From Bowmanella dokdonensis (GTDB lineage Bacteria; Pseudomonadota; Gammaproteobacteria; Enterobacterales; Alteromonadaceae), in the NCBI RefSeq assembly GCF_017254865.1, contig NZ_JAFKCV010000002.1:167837-231836 (forward strand): a stretch of DNA of 64,000 nucleotides, in the 5' to 3' direction. This document shows positions 1-8,837 of the stretch, piece after piece. The notes under the pieces were generated by a model, which was not told the origin of the DNA, did not search any database, and was given only the letters and a program-made list of their open reading frames with translations. Positions within the stretch are counted from its first letter, which is position 1. Every line of letters begins with the position of its first letter. The position numbers and the translations under genes were made by a program.

Positions 1-180
1 CCGCGGCATACCGTTCGTCCTGAACATCGCCGCTCCTTGGCATCCTTGCCACCGCGGCATACCGTTCGTCCTGAACATCGCCGCTCCTTGGCATCCTTGC
101 CACCGCGGCATACCGTTCGTCCTGAACATCGCCGCTCCTTGGCATCCTTGCCACCGCGGCATACCGTTCGTCCTGAACAT
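1..180. repeat. 51-bp tandem repeat array, 3.5 visible copies
   Basis: Three complete, identical 51-bp units (1-51, 52-102, 103-153) are followed by 27 bp of a fourth (154-180). The array runs off the left edge of the window, so its true copy number is unknown. Each unit holds two small inverted repeats, GTTC-GTCCT-GAAC (13-16/22-25 in unit 1) and TGGCA-TCCT-TGCCA (38-42/47-51). Read on the minus strand, both loops contain AGGA. The period is 17 codons, and one plus-strand frame stays open to a TAA at 193-195, so the 3' end of a repeat-containing gene cannot be excluded. The array lies directly beyond the gdhB terminator. Confidence 0.95.
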
Positions 181-208
181 AAAAGCCCCGGATAAATCCG
201 GGGCATTA
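181..208 (-). terminator. Rho-independent terminator of gdhB
   Basis: An 8-bp perfect stem, GCCCCGGA/TCCGGGGC (185-192/197-204), with a TAAA loop is followed on the minus strand by a short U-run (181-184). It lies 29 bp beyond the gdhB stop codon. It separates gdhB from the 51-bp tandem array. Confidence 0.85.
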
Positions 209-232
209 TAAGCCAACTACGAAGTAAAAATC

Positions 233-3200
233 TTAGCTGTTGCAGTTAAGACTGAGCAGCATCAATTCACGCAGGGCCACCGAAAACTTGGCAAATTCAT
301 GGGTGGAACTGGTCTTGAATTCCGACATCATATGATACCAGCGCTCCAGCAGTTCCTTGTGCGATTCCATCCATTTGTCCAGGACAGACTGGGCATCCTT
401 ATTCTTGGGATCAAACTTCAGTAGCACCGAGGTCAGTGAACGCTGCTGCCAGTCAAGCTCCTCCCGATAGGATGCACGGGCCAATGCCTGCCAATGGTTG
501 GAAACAGACTGACGGTTGATCTGATCCAGGAACCAGTGCAACTGCAGCTTGTTGCCAAGCTTGTAATACAAACTCGCCACCAGAGGCACCGGCTTGTTCT
601 CGTTAGTCGCAATCTGCGCCAGATCCAAACAGGAGAACAGGTTGCTCAGGCTGGCCACCCGGTAAGCGATATCTCCGGGGACACCAGCTTTGGTCAGTGC
701 CAGTGATTTGTCCTCCAGCTCTTTGTATTCGGTTTCGACCAGATAGTCCTGCAGGTTCTTGAGCAGATCCTTAATGGTTGGAATATAAAAAGCGATGGCT
801 TCATCGATGGGCAGGGACTTGTTTCCATGGCGCAGGTACCAGCGGGACGCGCGGCGCAGGGTGCGGCGCATATCATCCAGCATGTTCAGCTGCACCTGGG
901 CATCAATCTTATTATCGAGTTTTTCAATGTCGCGCCACAGGGGCTCCATACTGAAAATACCCTTGACCACCGAATAGGCATTGACCACCTCAGATATGGT
1001 CGCACCGGTTTCTTCCTGCAACCGGTGCACGAAGTTCAGCCCCATATCGTTAAGCATGTTATTGGTCAGCTTGGTGGCAATGATTTCCGCCTTCAGGGGA
1101 TGCTGCTTCATCTGTTCAGCAAACTTGTCCTGCAGCATTTTCGGGAACGCCGTGATCAGTAATCTGGCGTGATACGGATTTTCGGTCACATCGGCAATAT
1201 TCAGCTTATCTTTGAGGACCATCTTGCCATATGCCAACAGTACCGCCAGTTCAGGGCGGGTCAGGCCCCTGTCATTGGCCTGACGCTCTGACAGCTCGTC
1301 GTCGGAGGGAATAAATTCCAGTTCACGGTTGAGGCGCCCTTCCCGCTCAAGACCGTGAACAAAGCGCAGTTGCTCCTTGAGCCTCGAACCACCGCCAATC
1401 TCAGAAATGGAGATGGACTGAGTCTGGCGATAACAGTCCTGCAGCACAATTTGCGCGACATCATCTGTCATATCGTAGAGCAGTTTGTTGCGCTGCTTGA
1501 CCGTCATATCACCGGCCTGCACCAGGGTGTTGAGCAGGATCTTGATATTGACCTCGTTGTCTGAGCAATCCACGCCACCCACGTTGTCGATAAAGTCTGT
1601 GTTCATCCGACCGCCATTGGCGCAATACTCGACCCGCCCAAGTTGCGTGCAGCCCAGGTTGCCACCCTCGCCTATGATTCTGGCCCTGACGTCACGTCCA
1701 TTGACCCGTAAATCATCATTGGCGCGGTCACCCACATCAGCATGGGTTTCCTTGCTGCTTTTCACATAGGTACCGATGCCGCCGTTCCACATCAGATCCA
1801 CCGGCATCTTGAGAATGTTCTTAATCAGCTCATTGGGCGTCATGGTCAGTTGCTTGGTACCCAGCCATTTCTTCATCTCGGCGCTGAGCTTGATAGCCTT
1901 CTCAGCACGGGAGAAAACGCCGCCACCGCGGGAAATCAGCTCTTTGTCGTAATCGGCCCAATTCAGGGATGGATCGTTAAACAGACGCTGACGTTCTTTA
2001 TAACTCTTGGCCGCATCCGGGTCCGGGTCGAAAAAGATATGCAGATGGTTGAACGCGGCAATCAGGCGGGTATGTGTGGACAACAGCATGCCGTTACCGA
2101 AGACATCGCCGGCCATATCACCGATACCGATACAGGTAAAATCTGTGCTCTGACAATCGATTCCCATCTCGCGGAAATGCCGCTTGACCGATTCCCAGCC
2201 GCCCCTGGCAGTGATCCCCATGCCTTTGTGATCGTAGCCGACACTGCCACCGGAGGCGAAGGCATCGCCCATCCAGAAGTTGTACTCGTCAGAAATTCCG
2301 TTGGCGATATCGGAGAACGTGGCGGTACCCTTATCGGCCGCCACTACCAGGTAAGGGTCATCTTCATCCAGGCGCACCACATCCTTGGGGGGAACGATCT
2401 CGCCCTGAACGATGTTGTCGGTTATATCCAGCAGCGAGCGGATAAAAGTCCGGTAACATTCCTTTCCTTCTTCGAGGATAGCCTGACGGCCACCGGTAAC
2501 GGGCAGGTTTTTACAGATAAAGCCGCCTTTGGCTCCTACCGGCACAATCACAGTGTTCTTCACCTGCTGGGCTTTTACCAGACCCAGTACTTCGGTTCGG
2601 AAGTCTTCCAGGCGGTCGGACCAGCGCAGACCGCCACGGGCGACTTTGCCACCACGCAGATGCACCCCTTCAACTTTCGGCGAATAAACGAATATCTCGA
2701 ATTTCGGCAGGGGTAAGGGCATCTCGGGAATCAGTTCCGGCAACATCTTGAAGGAAATATAGGGTTTCTCGTTACCCTGGGCATCGGACTGGAAGAAGTT
2801 GGTCCTGAGCGTGGCCATAATCATGTCCAGATAGCGGCGGATAATCCTGTCGTCATCCAGATTGGAGACGTGATCCAGATTTTCTTTCACTTCGGCCAGC
2901 AGGGCTTCTTCTTTTTTGTCTGAGCGCTTTATCTTGGGATCGAAACGCTGTTCAAACAGATTGGCCAGCAAAATGGCGATATGTGGGTACTTGTCCAGGG
3001 TACGGGCGATGTAATCCTGGCTGAAGGAACTGCCGGTCTGGCGCATGTACTTGGCGTAGGCACGCAGGATGGTCACCTTGCGGCCAGGCAGTCCAGCCCC
3101 CAGAACCAACCGGTTGAAGGAGTCGTCCTCCAGATGCTGATACCAGACCTTGGAGAAGGCATCCTGGAACAACTCCTGGGCCTTTTCCAGACTCATCTTG

Positions 3201-5065
3201 CTGCTGGAGCTGTGCAGCATGGAGAAGTCCATAATCCAGTTAACCGAACCGTCTCCACCCTTGACCTGATAGGGGCTTTCATCAATTACGCGTAACCCGA
3301 AATGCTCCAGCATCGGCAGTACCGCAGACAAATGGATGGGCTGATTGCGATGGAACAGCTTAAGCTTGACCACGGCACTGTCGGCAGCCTCTTCCTGGGG
3401 ACGGTAAAACAGCATATCCAGGGTGCGGACATCGTCCAGTACTTCCAGTTTTTCGATATCCACCACTGCCGTGGTGGGCAGATTCTGCTCTTTGTAGCTA
3501 CGTGGAAACGCGTTGTCATATTTCTGGTCAAGCTTCTTGCCCCGGGCTTCGCCGTAACTGGCACGCAGTGCGCTGCTCAGTTTGTCATCCCAGCTTTTGG
3601 ACAGCTCAATGATATTCTTTTCAATTTCCTTCACGTTGACTTCCACGTTGTTGTTCTTGACCCGGACCATATAGTGGGTCCGGGCATAAACTGACTCAGA
3701 GAAGAAAGTGGTAAATTCCACATCCTGGTCGCTGCCCAGTGACTTTTTCAGCAATGCCTGGGTATCTTTACGCAACTGTGTGTTGTAACGCTCCCTGGGC
3801 ACAAACACCATGCAGGAGAAAAAGCGTCCAAATACGTCGCGACGCACAAAAAGACGGGAGATGCCCCGCTCCTGCATCTGGAATATACCCAAGGCAATTT
3901 TACCCAGTTCTTCTTCGTTGGCCTGAATCAGCTCATCCCGTGGGTAGGTTTCGAGAATATTCAAAAACGCTTTGTAGGCATGGGACGACTTGTCAAAGCC
4001 TGAGCCTTCGCACAAACGCGCAATTTTCTCCCGCAGTACGGGCACTTCCTTGGCGCCGGCATTGTAGAATGCGGCCGAATACAGACCGATAAAGCGGTGT
4101 TCGCCAATCACATTGCCGTCTTTGTCAAATTCCTTAATGCCGATGTAGTCCATATAGGCCGGCCGGTGGACCCGTGACTTGGAATTGGTCTTGGTCAGGA
4201 TCAGCGGATTCTGGCTGAGGGTTTCCTGCTGGGCGGAAACCGGCAACTTGGATAACAGACGTTCCCGGTTACTGACGGAGTTTTTCATCAGTCCCAGGCT
4301 GCTGTCGTTATCGGCAATCCAGCGGTAATCCCCTTCAATGGCTTTGGCCTGATAATGGCGATACCCCATCAGGGTGAAGTTGTCGTTACGGATCCACTTG
4401 AGGAAGGTATGTGTCTGCTTTTGTGCTTCTTCCCCCGCCGGACAAGGCTTCTTATCGTAGCCGGCGATGATGGTATCCAACTGGTCGGTCATAGACTTCC
4501 AGTCCGACACAGCCAGTTGTACTTCGTCTAATACGGAATGAAGCTCTTTCTCAATATCTTCCAGGGCCTTCTTGGAAGTCTGCCGGTCAATCTCAATCAG
4601 GAAGACGGTCTGTTTACTCTGGCCTTTGGTTTTCGGATCCAGCAGCGCCTCAAGCTGATGCTTGGCATCCCGTTTGACCACAATAGGGCTATGCAGCAGT
4701 AAATGGGCAGTGATGCTCAGGCGGTTGATGGCCATGCGTACCGAGTCCACCAGAAACGGCATATCATCGGTAATGATCTCGATAATGGTATGGGATGACT
4801 GCCAACCATGCTTGGCAACCTCCGGATTGAAAACGCGGATAAAAGGTTCACTGTCGTGATAATCGGCAAACTCATTCCACAGGCTGAGTGTGGCACCATA
4901 CAGATCGCTGTCGACCCTATTATCCAAATCTTCCCTGGAGATGTTGCGAAACAGGATCTTGGCAAACTGTTCAACCAGTTCAGCCTGTGATTTATCCACT
5001 TTTTTGCGGATTAATGTATAGACATTTTCGAGCAGTACAGAGTGCTGGCTATTTACAACCGTCAT
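233..5065 (-). CDS. gdhB: NAD-specific glutamate dehydrogenase, 180-kDa class
   Basis: This 1610-residue protein is the large bacterial NAD-dependent glutamate dehydrogenase (Bac_GDH family). It deaminates glutamate to 2-oxoglutarate and ammonium in amino-acid catabolism. The length is typical of the 180-kDa class. The N-terminal ~700 residues correspond to the regulatory region of the family. The dehydrogenase core begins near residue 800 with VARGGLRWSDR (about 808-818) and continues with PVGAKGGF, the glycine-rich stretch around the active-site lysines. The ~400 C-terminal residues are the family-specific tail. It starts at ATG 5063-5065 with AAGG about 11 bases upstream. It is transcribed alone, with its own terminator. 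No frameshift is visible over 4.8 kb. Confidence 0.97.
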   Translation of the reverse strand: MTVVNSQHSVLLENVYTLIRKKVDKSQAELVEQFAKILFRNISREDLDNRVDSDLYGATLSLWNEFADYHDSEPFIRVFNPEVAKHGWQSSHTIIEIITDDMPFLVDSVRMAINRLSITAHLLLHSPIVVKRDAKHQLEALLDPKTKGQSKQTVFLIEIDRQTSKKALEDIEKELHSVLDEVQLAVSDWKSMTDQLDTIIAGYDKKPCPAGEEAQKQTHTFLKWIRNDNFTLMGYRHYQAKAIEGDYRWIADNDSSLGLMKNSVSNRERLLSKLPVSAQQETLSQNPLILTKTNSKSRVHRPAYMDYIGIKEFDKDGNVIGEHRFIGLYSAAFYNAGAKEVPVLREKIARLCEGSGFDKSSHAYKAFLNILETYPRDELIQANEEELGKIALGIFQMQERGISRLFVRRDVFGRFFSCMVFVPRERYNTQLRKDTQALLKKSLGSDQDVEFTTFFSESVYARTHYMVRVKNNNVEVNVKEIEKNIIELSKSWDDKLSSALRASYGEARGKKLDQKYDNAFPRSYKEQNLPTTAVVDIEKLEVLDDVRTLDMLFYRPQEEAADSAVVKLKLFHRNQPIHLSAVLPMLEHFGLRVIDESPYQVKGGDGSVNWIMDFSMLHSSSSKMSLEKAQELFQDAFSKVWYQHLEDDSFNRLVLGAGLPGRKVTILRAYAKYMRQTGSSFSQDYIARTLDKYPHIAILLANLFEQRFDPKIKRSDKKEEALLAEVKENLDHVSNLDDDRIIRRYLDMIMATLRTNFFQSDAQGNEKPYISFKMLPELIPEMPLPLPKFEIFVYSPKVEGVHLRGGKVARGGLRWSDRLEDFRTEVLGLVKAQQVKNTVIVPVGAKGGFICKNLPVTGGRQAILEEGKECYRTFIRSLLDITDNIVQGEIVPPKDVVRLDEDDPYLVVAADKGTATFSDIANGISDEYNFWMGDAFASGGSVGYDHKGMGITARGGWESVKRHFREMGIDCQSTDFTCIGIGDMAGDVFGNGMLLSTHTRLIAAFNHLHIFFDPDPDAAKSYKERQRLFNDPSLNWADYDKELISRGGGVFSRAEKAIKLSAEMKKWLGTKQLTMTPNELIKNILKMPVDLMWNGGIGTYVKSSKETHADVGDRANDDLRVNGRDVRARIIGEGGNLGCTQLGRVEYCANGGRMNTDFIDNVGGVDCSDNEVNIKILLNTLVQAGDMTVKQRNKLLYDMTDDVAQIVLQDCYRQTQSISISEIGGGSRLKEQLRFVHGLEREGRLNRELEFIPSDDELSERQANDRGLTRPELAVLLAYGKMVLKDKLNIADVTENPYHARLLITAFPKMLQDKFAEQMKQHPLKAEIIATKLTNNMLNDMGLNFVHRLQEETGATISEVVNAYSVVKGIFSMEPLWRDIEKLDNKIDAQVQLNMLDDMRRTLRRASRWYLRHGNKSLPIDEAIAFYIPTIKDLLKNLQDYLVETEYKELEDKSLALTKAGVPGDIAYRVASLSNLFSCLDLAQIATNENKPVPLVASLYYKLGNKLQLHWFLDQINRQSVSNHWQALARASYREELDWQQRSLTSVLLKFDPKNKDAQSVLDKWMESHKELLERWYHMMSEFKTSSTHEFAKFSVALRELMLLSLNCNS

Positions 5066-5455
5066 TTTTATACCTTGTTATAAGGGCATGTGTAGGGCGA
5101 ATTTTAGTATACCAATTCATTTGTTGTGTTTCGGGCTCAGAAGAACCGGTATTAAAGAACTGAACTCTAAACAATTTATGCGTATTTTCGCCGATTCAGG
5201 GCGCCATTAAAAGGGCTAAATCCGGATGTTTGGAGTGGTCGGAAATAACTATGCAGCCTTGCTCAATAAAAATTGAGCCGGCACAAAAATGAACCCAGGC
5301 AATTAAGTGATGAACAGACTCAACTTTGTGCTGATAAGTGGGGAAAAGCCTATCAAAGAGGGTTTCTGATCAGGGCATAAAAAAAGCCGGTCAGCCTTGC
5401 TCTGGTCAGAGCAGCTGGCCGGCTTGACTGGATGTGGTGTTAAATATTCATCAGA
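5066..5455. other. 390-bp intergenic region between gdhB and the RND exporter gene
   Basis: This is the longest gene-free stretch in the window. The right end holds the exporter-operon terminator (5378-5425). The left end is the gdhB leader, with a possible -10 box TATACT on the minus strand inside 5101-5115 but no convincing -35. A 7-bp hairpin, GCTCAAT-AAAA-ATTGAGC (5261-5278), has no U-tract and no assigned role. No credible open reading frame or RNA gene was recognised. Confidence 0.6.
5378..5425 (-). terminator. Terminator of the RND/YCF48/DUF1329/DUF1302 cluster
   Basis: A 12-bp stem, AAGCCGGTCAGC (5384-5395) with GCTGGCCGGCTT (5414-5425) and one G-U pair, is followed on the minus strand by a run of U (5378-5384). 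It lies about 30 bp past the stop of the exporter gene at 5456. Confidence 0.85.
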
Positions 5456-7774
5456 TTATTTTTTTTCCGGCCAGAAAACCGCAGCCAAAGCCGGCAATAC
5501 TATGATGGCCCCAAGCATATTCACCACAAACATAAAGGTCAGCAGTATGCCCATGTCCATCTGAAACTTGAGGCTGGAGAACACCCAGGTGCTGACGCCG
5601 ATGGCAAGCGTGATACCAGTAAAGAGTACGGCGCTGCCACGCTCTTTCAATGCATCAAAATAGGCATTTCTCACCGACATGCCCTGATTAAGATTGTGGC
5701 TCATGGTGGACAGGATATAAATGCCGTAGTCGACCCCAATACCAACCCCTAACGCAATAACAGGCAAGGTGGAAACCGTCAGGCCTATCTGCAGTTTGGT
5801 CATCAGGGCCTGGGCCAGGACTGACACCACATAGAGCGGGATCACCACCGCCAGCGTGGCGCGCAGGGAACGGAAACTCAACCAGCATAAAATGATCACG
5901 GCGCCAAATACGTACATCATCATGGGGGTCTGTGCTTCGCTGACTGCCTCATTGGTCGCCGCCATGACGCCAACCGGGCCTGAAGCGAGCTTGAACTGAA
6001 GCTCGTCCGTCTCGTACTCCTGTCGGTACTGCTTGACCGCTTCCACTACACGGGTAATGGTCTCGGCCTTATGATCTTCCATAAACAGAATAATAGGCAT
6101 CACCGAACAATCACCATTGAGCAATCCTGACGAGGTATCTACCCGGGCCACGTTTTGCACCATGGTTTGCTGGTTTCTGGGCAGGACACGCCACTTGGGA
6201 TTACCCTCGTTGTAGCCAGCGTTGATCAGTTTGGCCACGGACGCCAGGCTCACCGCTGACTGCACGCCTTTGACGTTCTCCATCTTCCACTGAAACTCAT
6301 CAATGGCGCTCATGACCTCATGGGAGGTGCACGCAGAAGGTACCGTTTCCACCAGCACCGACAAGTAGTCCACACTGATGGCGTACTTGTCCGTAATCAA
6401 GAAGGTATCCTGGTTATAACGGGAACTCTCATGCAGGGCCGGAGCCCCGGCATGCAGGTCGCCAATTTTCATCTGGTCGGACTGATACCAGCCATATACA
6501 AAAAGGGCAGCCACGACCACCAGGATTATCCTGGCCTCGCCCTTGTTGGAACAGTTGGCCAGCAGGGTCCAGAAGCGGTCGGCCCGGGCAGCCTGCTTAT
6601 TGAAACGCAGTTTGTAGCCTTCTCCCAGTTTCACATATGACATAAGCACTGGCAGGAGGATGAGGTTAGTCAGAATAATTACCGCCACCCCCATGCTGGC
6701 TGTGATGGCCAACTCACGAATAATGCCAATATCAATGACCAGGAGGGTCATAAAGCCGACAGTATCTGACAACAGGGCCACCCCTCCGGGGATCAACAAG
6801 GTACGAAATGCTCTCTCAGCGCCTGTTTTGGCTGTATGTCCGGCCACCACTTCCTTGCTGACATAGTTGATCATCTGCACGCCATGGCTGACCCCAATGG
6901 CGAAGACCAGAAAAGGCACCAGAATGGACATGGGATCCAGACCGAATCCGAGTAAGGTCAGCAAGCCTAATTGCCAAATTACCGCAACGATAGAGCACAG
7001 CAGGGGCAAGACAGTCAGTAACAGTGACTTACAGAAGAAATACACCATCAGTGCGGTGATAGCGATGGCGATAGCAAAGAACAGCAGTACATCCTTGGCG
7101 CCGTCGGCCACATCCCCAACCATCTTGGCAAAACCGATAATATGGATACTGATGCGCTCGTCTTCGTATTGTTCCCGCAGCTTGGTTTCCAGGTTTTCGG
7201 CAAAGGTCAGGGTATCCAGTTTCTGCCCCGTCTGTGGATCCAGTTCAAGCAACTGGGCGGTAACCATGGAACACTTGAAGTCATCAGATACCATACGGCC
7301 GACAATGCCGGCCTTGGTAATGTTTTCCGAGACCAGCTTCAAGGCAGCAGGATCGTCTGAACTGAAATCAGCCGGGATGACCGGTCCACCGGAGAATCCC
7401 TCTTCCACTACCTCTGTAAAACGGGTCGAGGCACTGTATAAAGAGGTAACCTGCGACCGATCCACACCAGGAATGAAGAACAAACTGTCATGAACATCCT
7501 TGAGTCGGTCGAAAAAGTTCTGATTAAAAATAGTCCCTTCACGATTACACACAGACACCAGGATACTGTTTGCACCACCGAAATTTTTCTGGTGCTTCAT
7601 GTAATTTTGCATGTAGGTATGGTTAAGAGGAATGTTCTTGGTGAACGCGGCGTCAAGCTTCAGATGCATTGACTGATATAAAAGCAGTCCGCTACAAGCC
7701 AGAAAAACACCGATAACCCAGGCGCGATGCCTGAAAACTATCGTCTCGAGAAAATCGGTCAACTTGGACAACAT
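5456..7774 (-). CDS. RND superfamily exporter, HAE3/MMPL type
   Basis: This 772-residue inner-membrane protein has the internally duplicated RND layout. One membrane helix near residues 20-35 is followed by a ~190-residue periplasmic loop and a helix bundle at about 225-400. A second helix near 415 is followed by another periplasmic loop and a second bundle at about 620-770. Its length and small periplasmic domains fit the hydrophobe exporter (HAE3/MMPL) group rather than the ~1050-residue AcrB-type drug pumps. The start codon overlaps the stop of the YCF48 gene by one base (TAATG), so the two are translationally coupled. Genomes that carry DUF1302 and DUF1329 genes often have this type of exporter alongside. 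Transport of a lipid or other hydrophobic compound across the envelope is inferred; the substrate cannot be read from sequence. Confidence 0.88.
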   Translation of the reverse strand: MLSKLTDFLETIVFRHRAWVIGVFLACSGLLLYQSMHLKLDAAFTKNIPLNHTYMQNYMKHQKNFGGANSILVSVCNREGTIFNQNFFDRLKDVHDSLFFIPGVDRSQVTSLYSASTRFTEVVEEGFSGGPVIPADFSSDDPAALKLVSENITKAGIVGRMVSDDFKCSMVTAQLLELDPQTGQKLDTLTFAENLETKLREQYEDERISIHIIGFAKMVGDVADGAKDVLLFFAIAIAITALMVYFFCKSLLLTVLPLLCSIVAVIWQLGLLTLLGFGLDPMSILVPFLVFAIGVSHGVQMINYVSKEVVAGHTAKTGAERAFRTLLIPGGVALLSDTVGFMTLLVIDIGIIRELAITASMGVAVIILTNLILLPVLMSYVKLGEGYKLRFNKQAARADRFWTLLANCSNKGEARIILVVVAALFVYGWYQSDQMKIGDLHAGAPALHESSRYNQDTFLITDKYAISVDYLSVLVETVPSACTSHEVMSAIDEFQWKMENVKGVQSAVSLASVAKLINAGYNEGNPKWRVLPRNQQTMVQNVARVDTSSGLLNGDCSVMPIILFMEDHKAETITRVVEAVKQYRQEYETDELQFKLASGPVGVMAATNEAVSEAQTPMMMYVFGAVIILCWLSFRSLRATLAVVIPLYVVSVLAQALMTKLQIGLTVSTLPVIALGVGIGVDYGIYILSTMSHNLNQGMSVRNAYFDALKERGSAVLFTGITLAIGVSTWVFSSLKFQMDMGILLTFMFVVNMLGAIIVLPALAAVFWPEKK

Positions 7775-8769
7775 TATTTTTTACTCACTACCTTGATACC
7801 TGTCTCGGTCACTGCGAGAAGCCGGCCGTCATAGGGAATCGCATTGACCACCGCCTTCTCCTCCTCCGTTTGCTGTGTCTGCACCCCGTCATTTAACCAG
7901 ATAAGATACCCGTTGTTACCAACAACAAGCGTTGTCTGCTCATCGACCACCACGATGGAATTGAGCGAAGACTTGGTACCAGTGGCAATTTCCTGCCAGC
8001 CCGCATCTTCCTGATACTCGAATAAATGGCCCCGTAAGCCGGCGGCGAGCAGCCGCCCGGAGGGGGTTTGCTCAATATCGAAGAAGGAACCATAGTAGTC
8101 CACCTCCATGGGAACCCAGCTTTGTCCCCTGTCCTCACTGACAGCCAGAAGGCCGGCCTCACCCGCCAGATACAACTTTCCGTCCGCCGGTGACAAACGA
8201 TTCAGATGCGGGAGGATCGCCGACAGTTCCTGTTCATACAGGGAAACATCTTCGGCACGCAATTCTTCCAGGTATTCCACATCAGCGGGATCCAGCAACT
8301 CAGGATGCATTTCCGGCTGCCAGCTTTGTCCTCCGTCGCGGGTACGATAGAAGAGGCCGTATGCCCCGACGGCGATTCCGTGTTGCTGATCGAAAAACAA
8401 CACATCCATCAGGGGTTTTTGCTTCTCTGCATCAAAATGCTGCAATTGCCAGCTTTGTCCGGCGTCCTGGCTGTAGAGTATGACCGCGTCATGTCCCACC
8501 GCCCAGGCATGGTTATCCAAGGTAAACACGGCCGTCAGGCTGGAGTCGGTAGGGACCTCTACCTGTCGCCATTGTTCACCGTCATCGGAAAGCAGAATAT
8601 GTCCCCTCTCACCCACGCTGATCAGGCGCCCCTTTACTGATGTGGCAATATCAAGCAGCAATGACTGACTGGCCAAAGGCGCCATATAGGCGGAGCCGGG
8701 AGCAATCTCGGCAGCGAAGAGGTGGGGACAAAATAAAGCAAAACATAAAGGAAGGAGTCGTTTCTTCAT
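7774..8769 (-). CDS. YCF48/BNR-type beta-propeller protein, exported
   Basis: This 331-residue protein starts with a signal peptide (MKKRLLPLCFALF...LFAAE). It contains repeated blade motifs such as GQSWQLQHF, GQSWQPEMH and GQSWVPMEV, characteristic of YCF48/Hcf136-like photosystem assembly factors and BNR propellers. The ATG at 8767-8769 is preferred over an upstream in-frame start at 8805, because only it puts the signal peptide at the N-terminus; neither has a strong ribosome site. It overlaps the exporter gene downstream by one base. It is probably a periplasmic partner of the exporter, which is inference from gene order. No enzymatic residues are evident. Confidence 0.82.
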   Translation of the reverse strand: MKKRLLPLCFALFCPHLFAAEIAPGSAYMAPLASQSLLLDIATSVKGRLISVGERGHILLSDDGEQWRQVEVPTDSSLTAVFTLDNHAWAVGHDAVILYSQDAGQSWQLQHFDAEKQKPLMDVLFFDQQHGIAVGAYGLFYRTRDGGQSWQPEMHPELLDPADVEYLEELRAEDVSLYEQELSAILPHLNRLSPADGKLYLAGEAGLLAVSEDRGQSWVPMEVDYYGSFFDIEQTPSGRLLAAGLRGHLFEYQEDAGWQEIATGTKSSLNSIVVVDEQTTLVVGNNGYLIWLNDGVQTQQTEEEKAVVNAIPYDGRLLAVTETGIKVVSKK

Positions 8770-8800
8770 AACAATAGGATCACCGGGTTTAGCTGGCTCA

Positions 8801-8831
8801 AACAAAAACGGCTGGCAGTGCCAACCGTTTT
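8801..8831 (-). terminator. Terminator-like hairpin inside the envelope cluster
   Basis: A 12-bp stem, AAAACGGCTGGC (8805-8816) with GCCAACCGTTTT (8820-8831) and one mismatch or wobble, has a 3-base loop and ends in a U-run on the minus strand. It sits between the DUF1329 stop (8838) and the YCF48 start (8769). Partial termination here would yield more DUF1302/DUF1329 transcript than YCF48/exporter transcript. Confidence 0.75.
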
Positions 8832-8837
8832 ACTGCG

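Noticed and set aside
1-180. CRISPR array
   Set aside because: The repeat units abut with no variable spacers and there are no cas genes in the window.
1742-2716. 324-codon plus-strand open frame opposite gdhB
   Set aside because: It lies wholly antisense to the conserved catalytic core of GdhB, has no ribosome site or recognisable domain, and is a shadow of codon bias.
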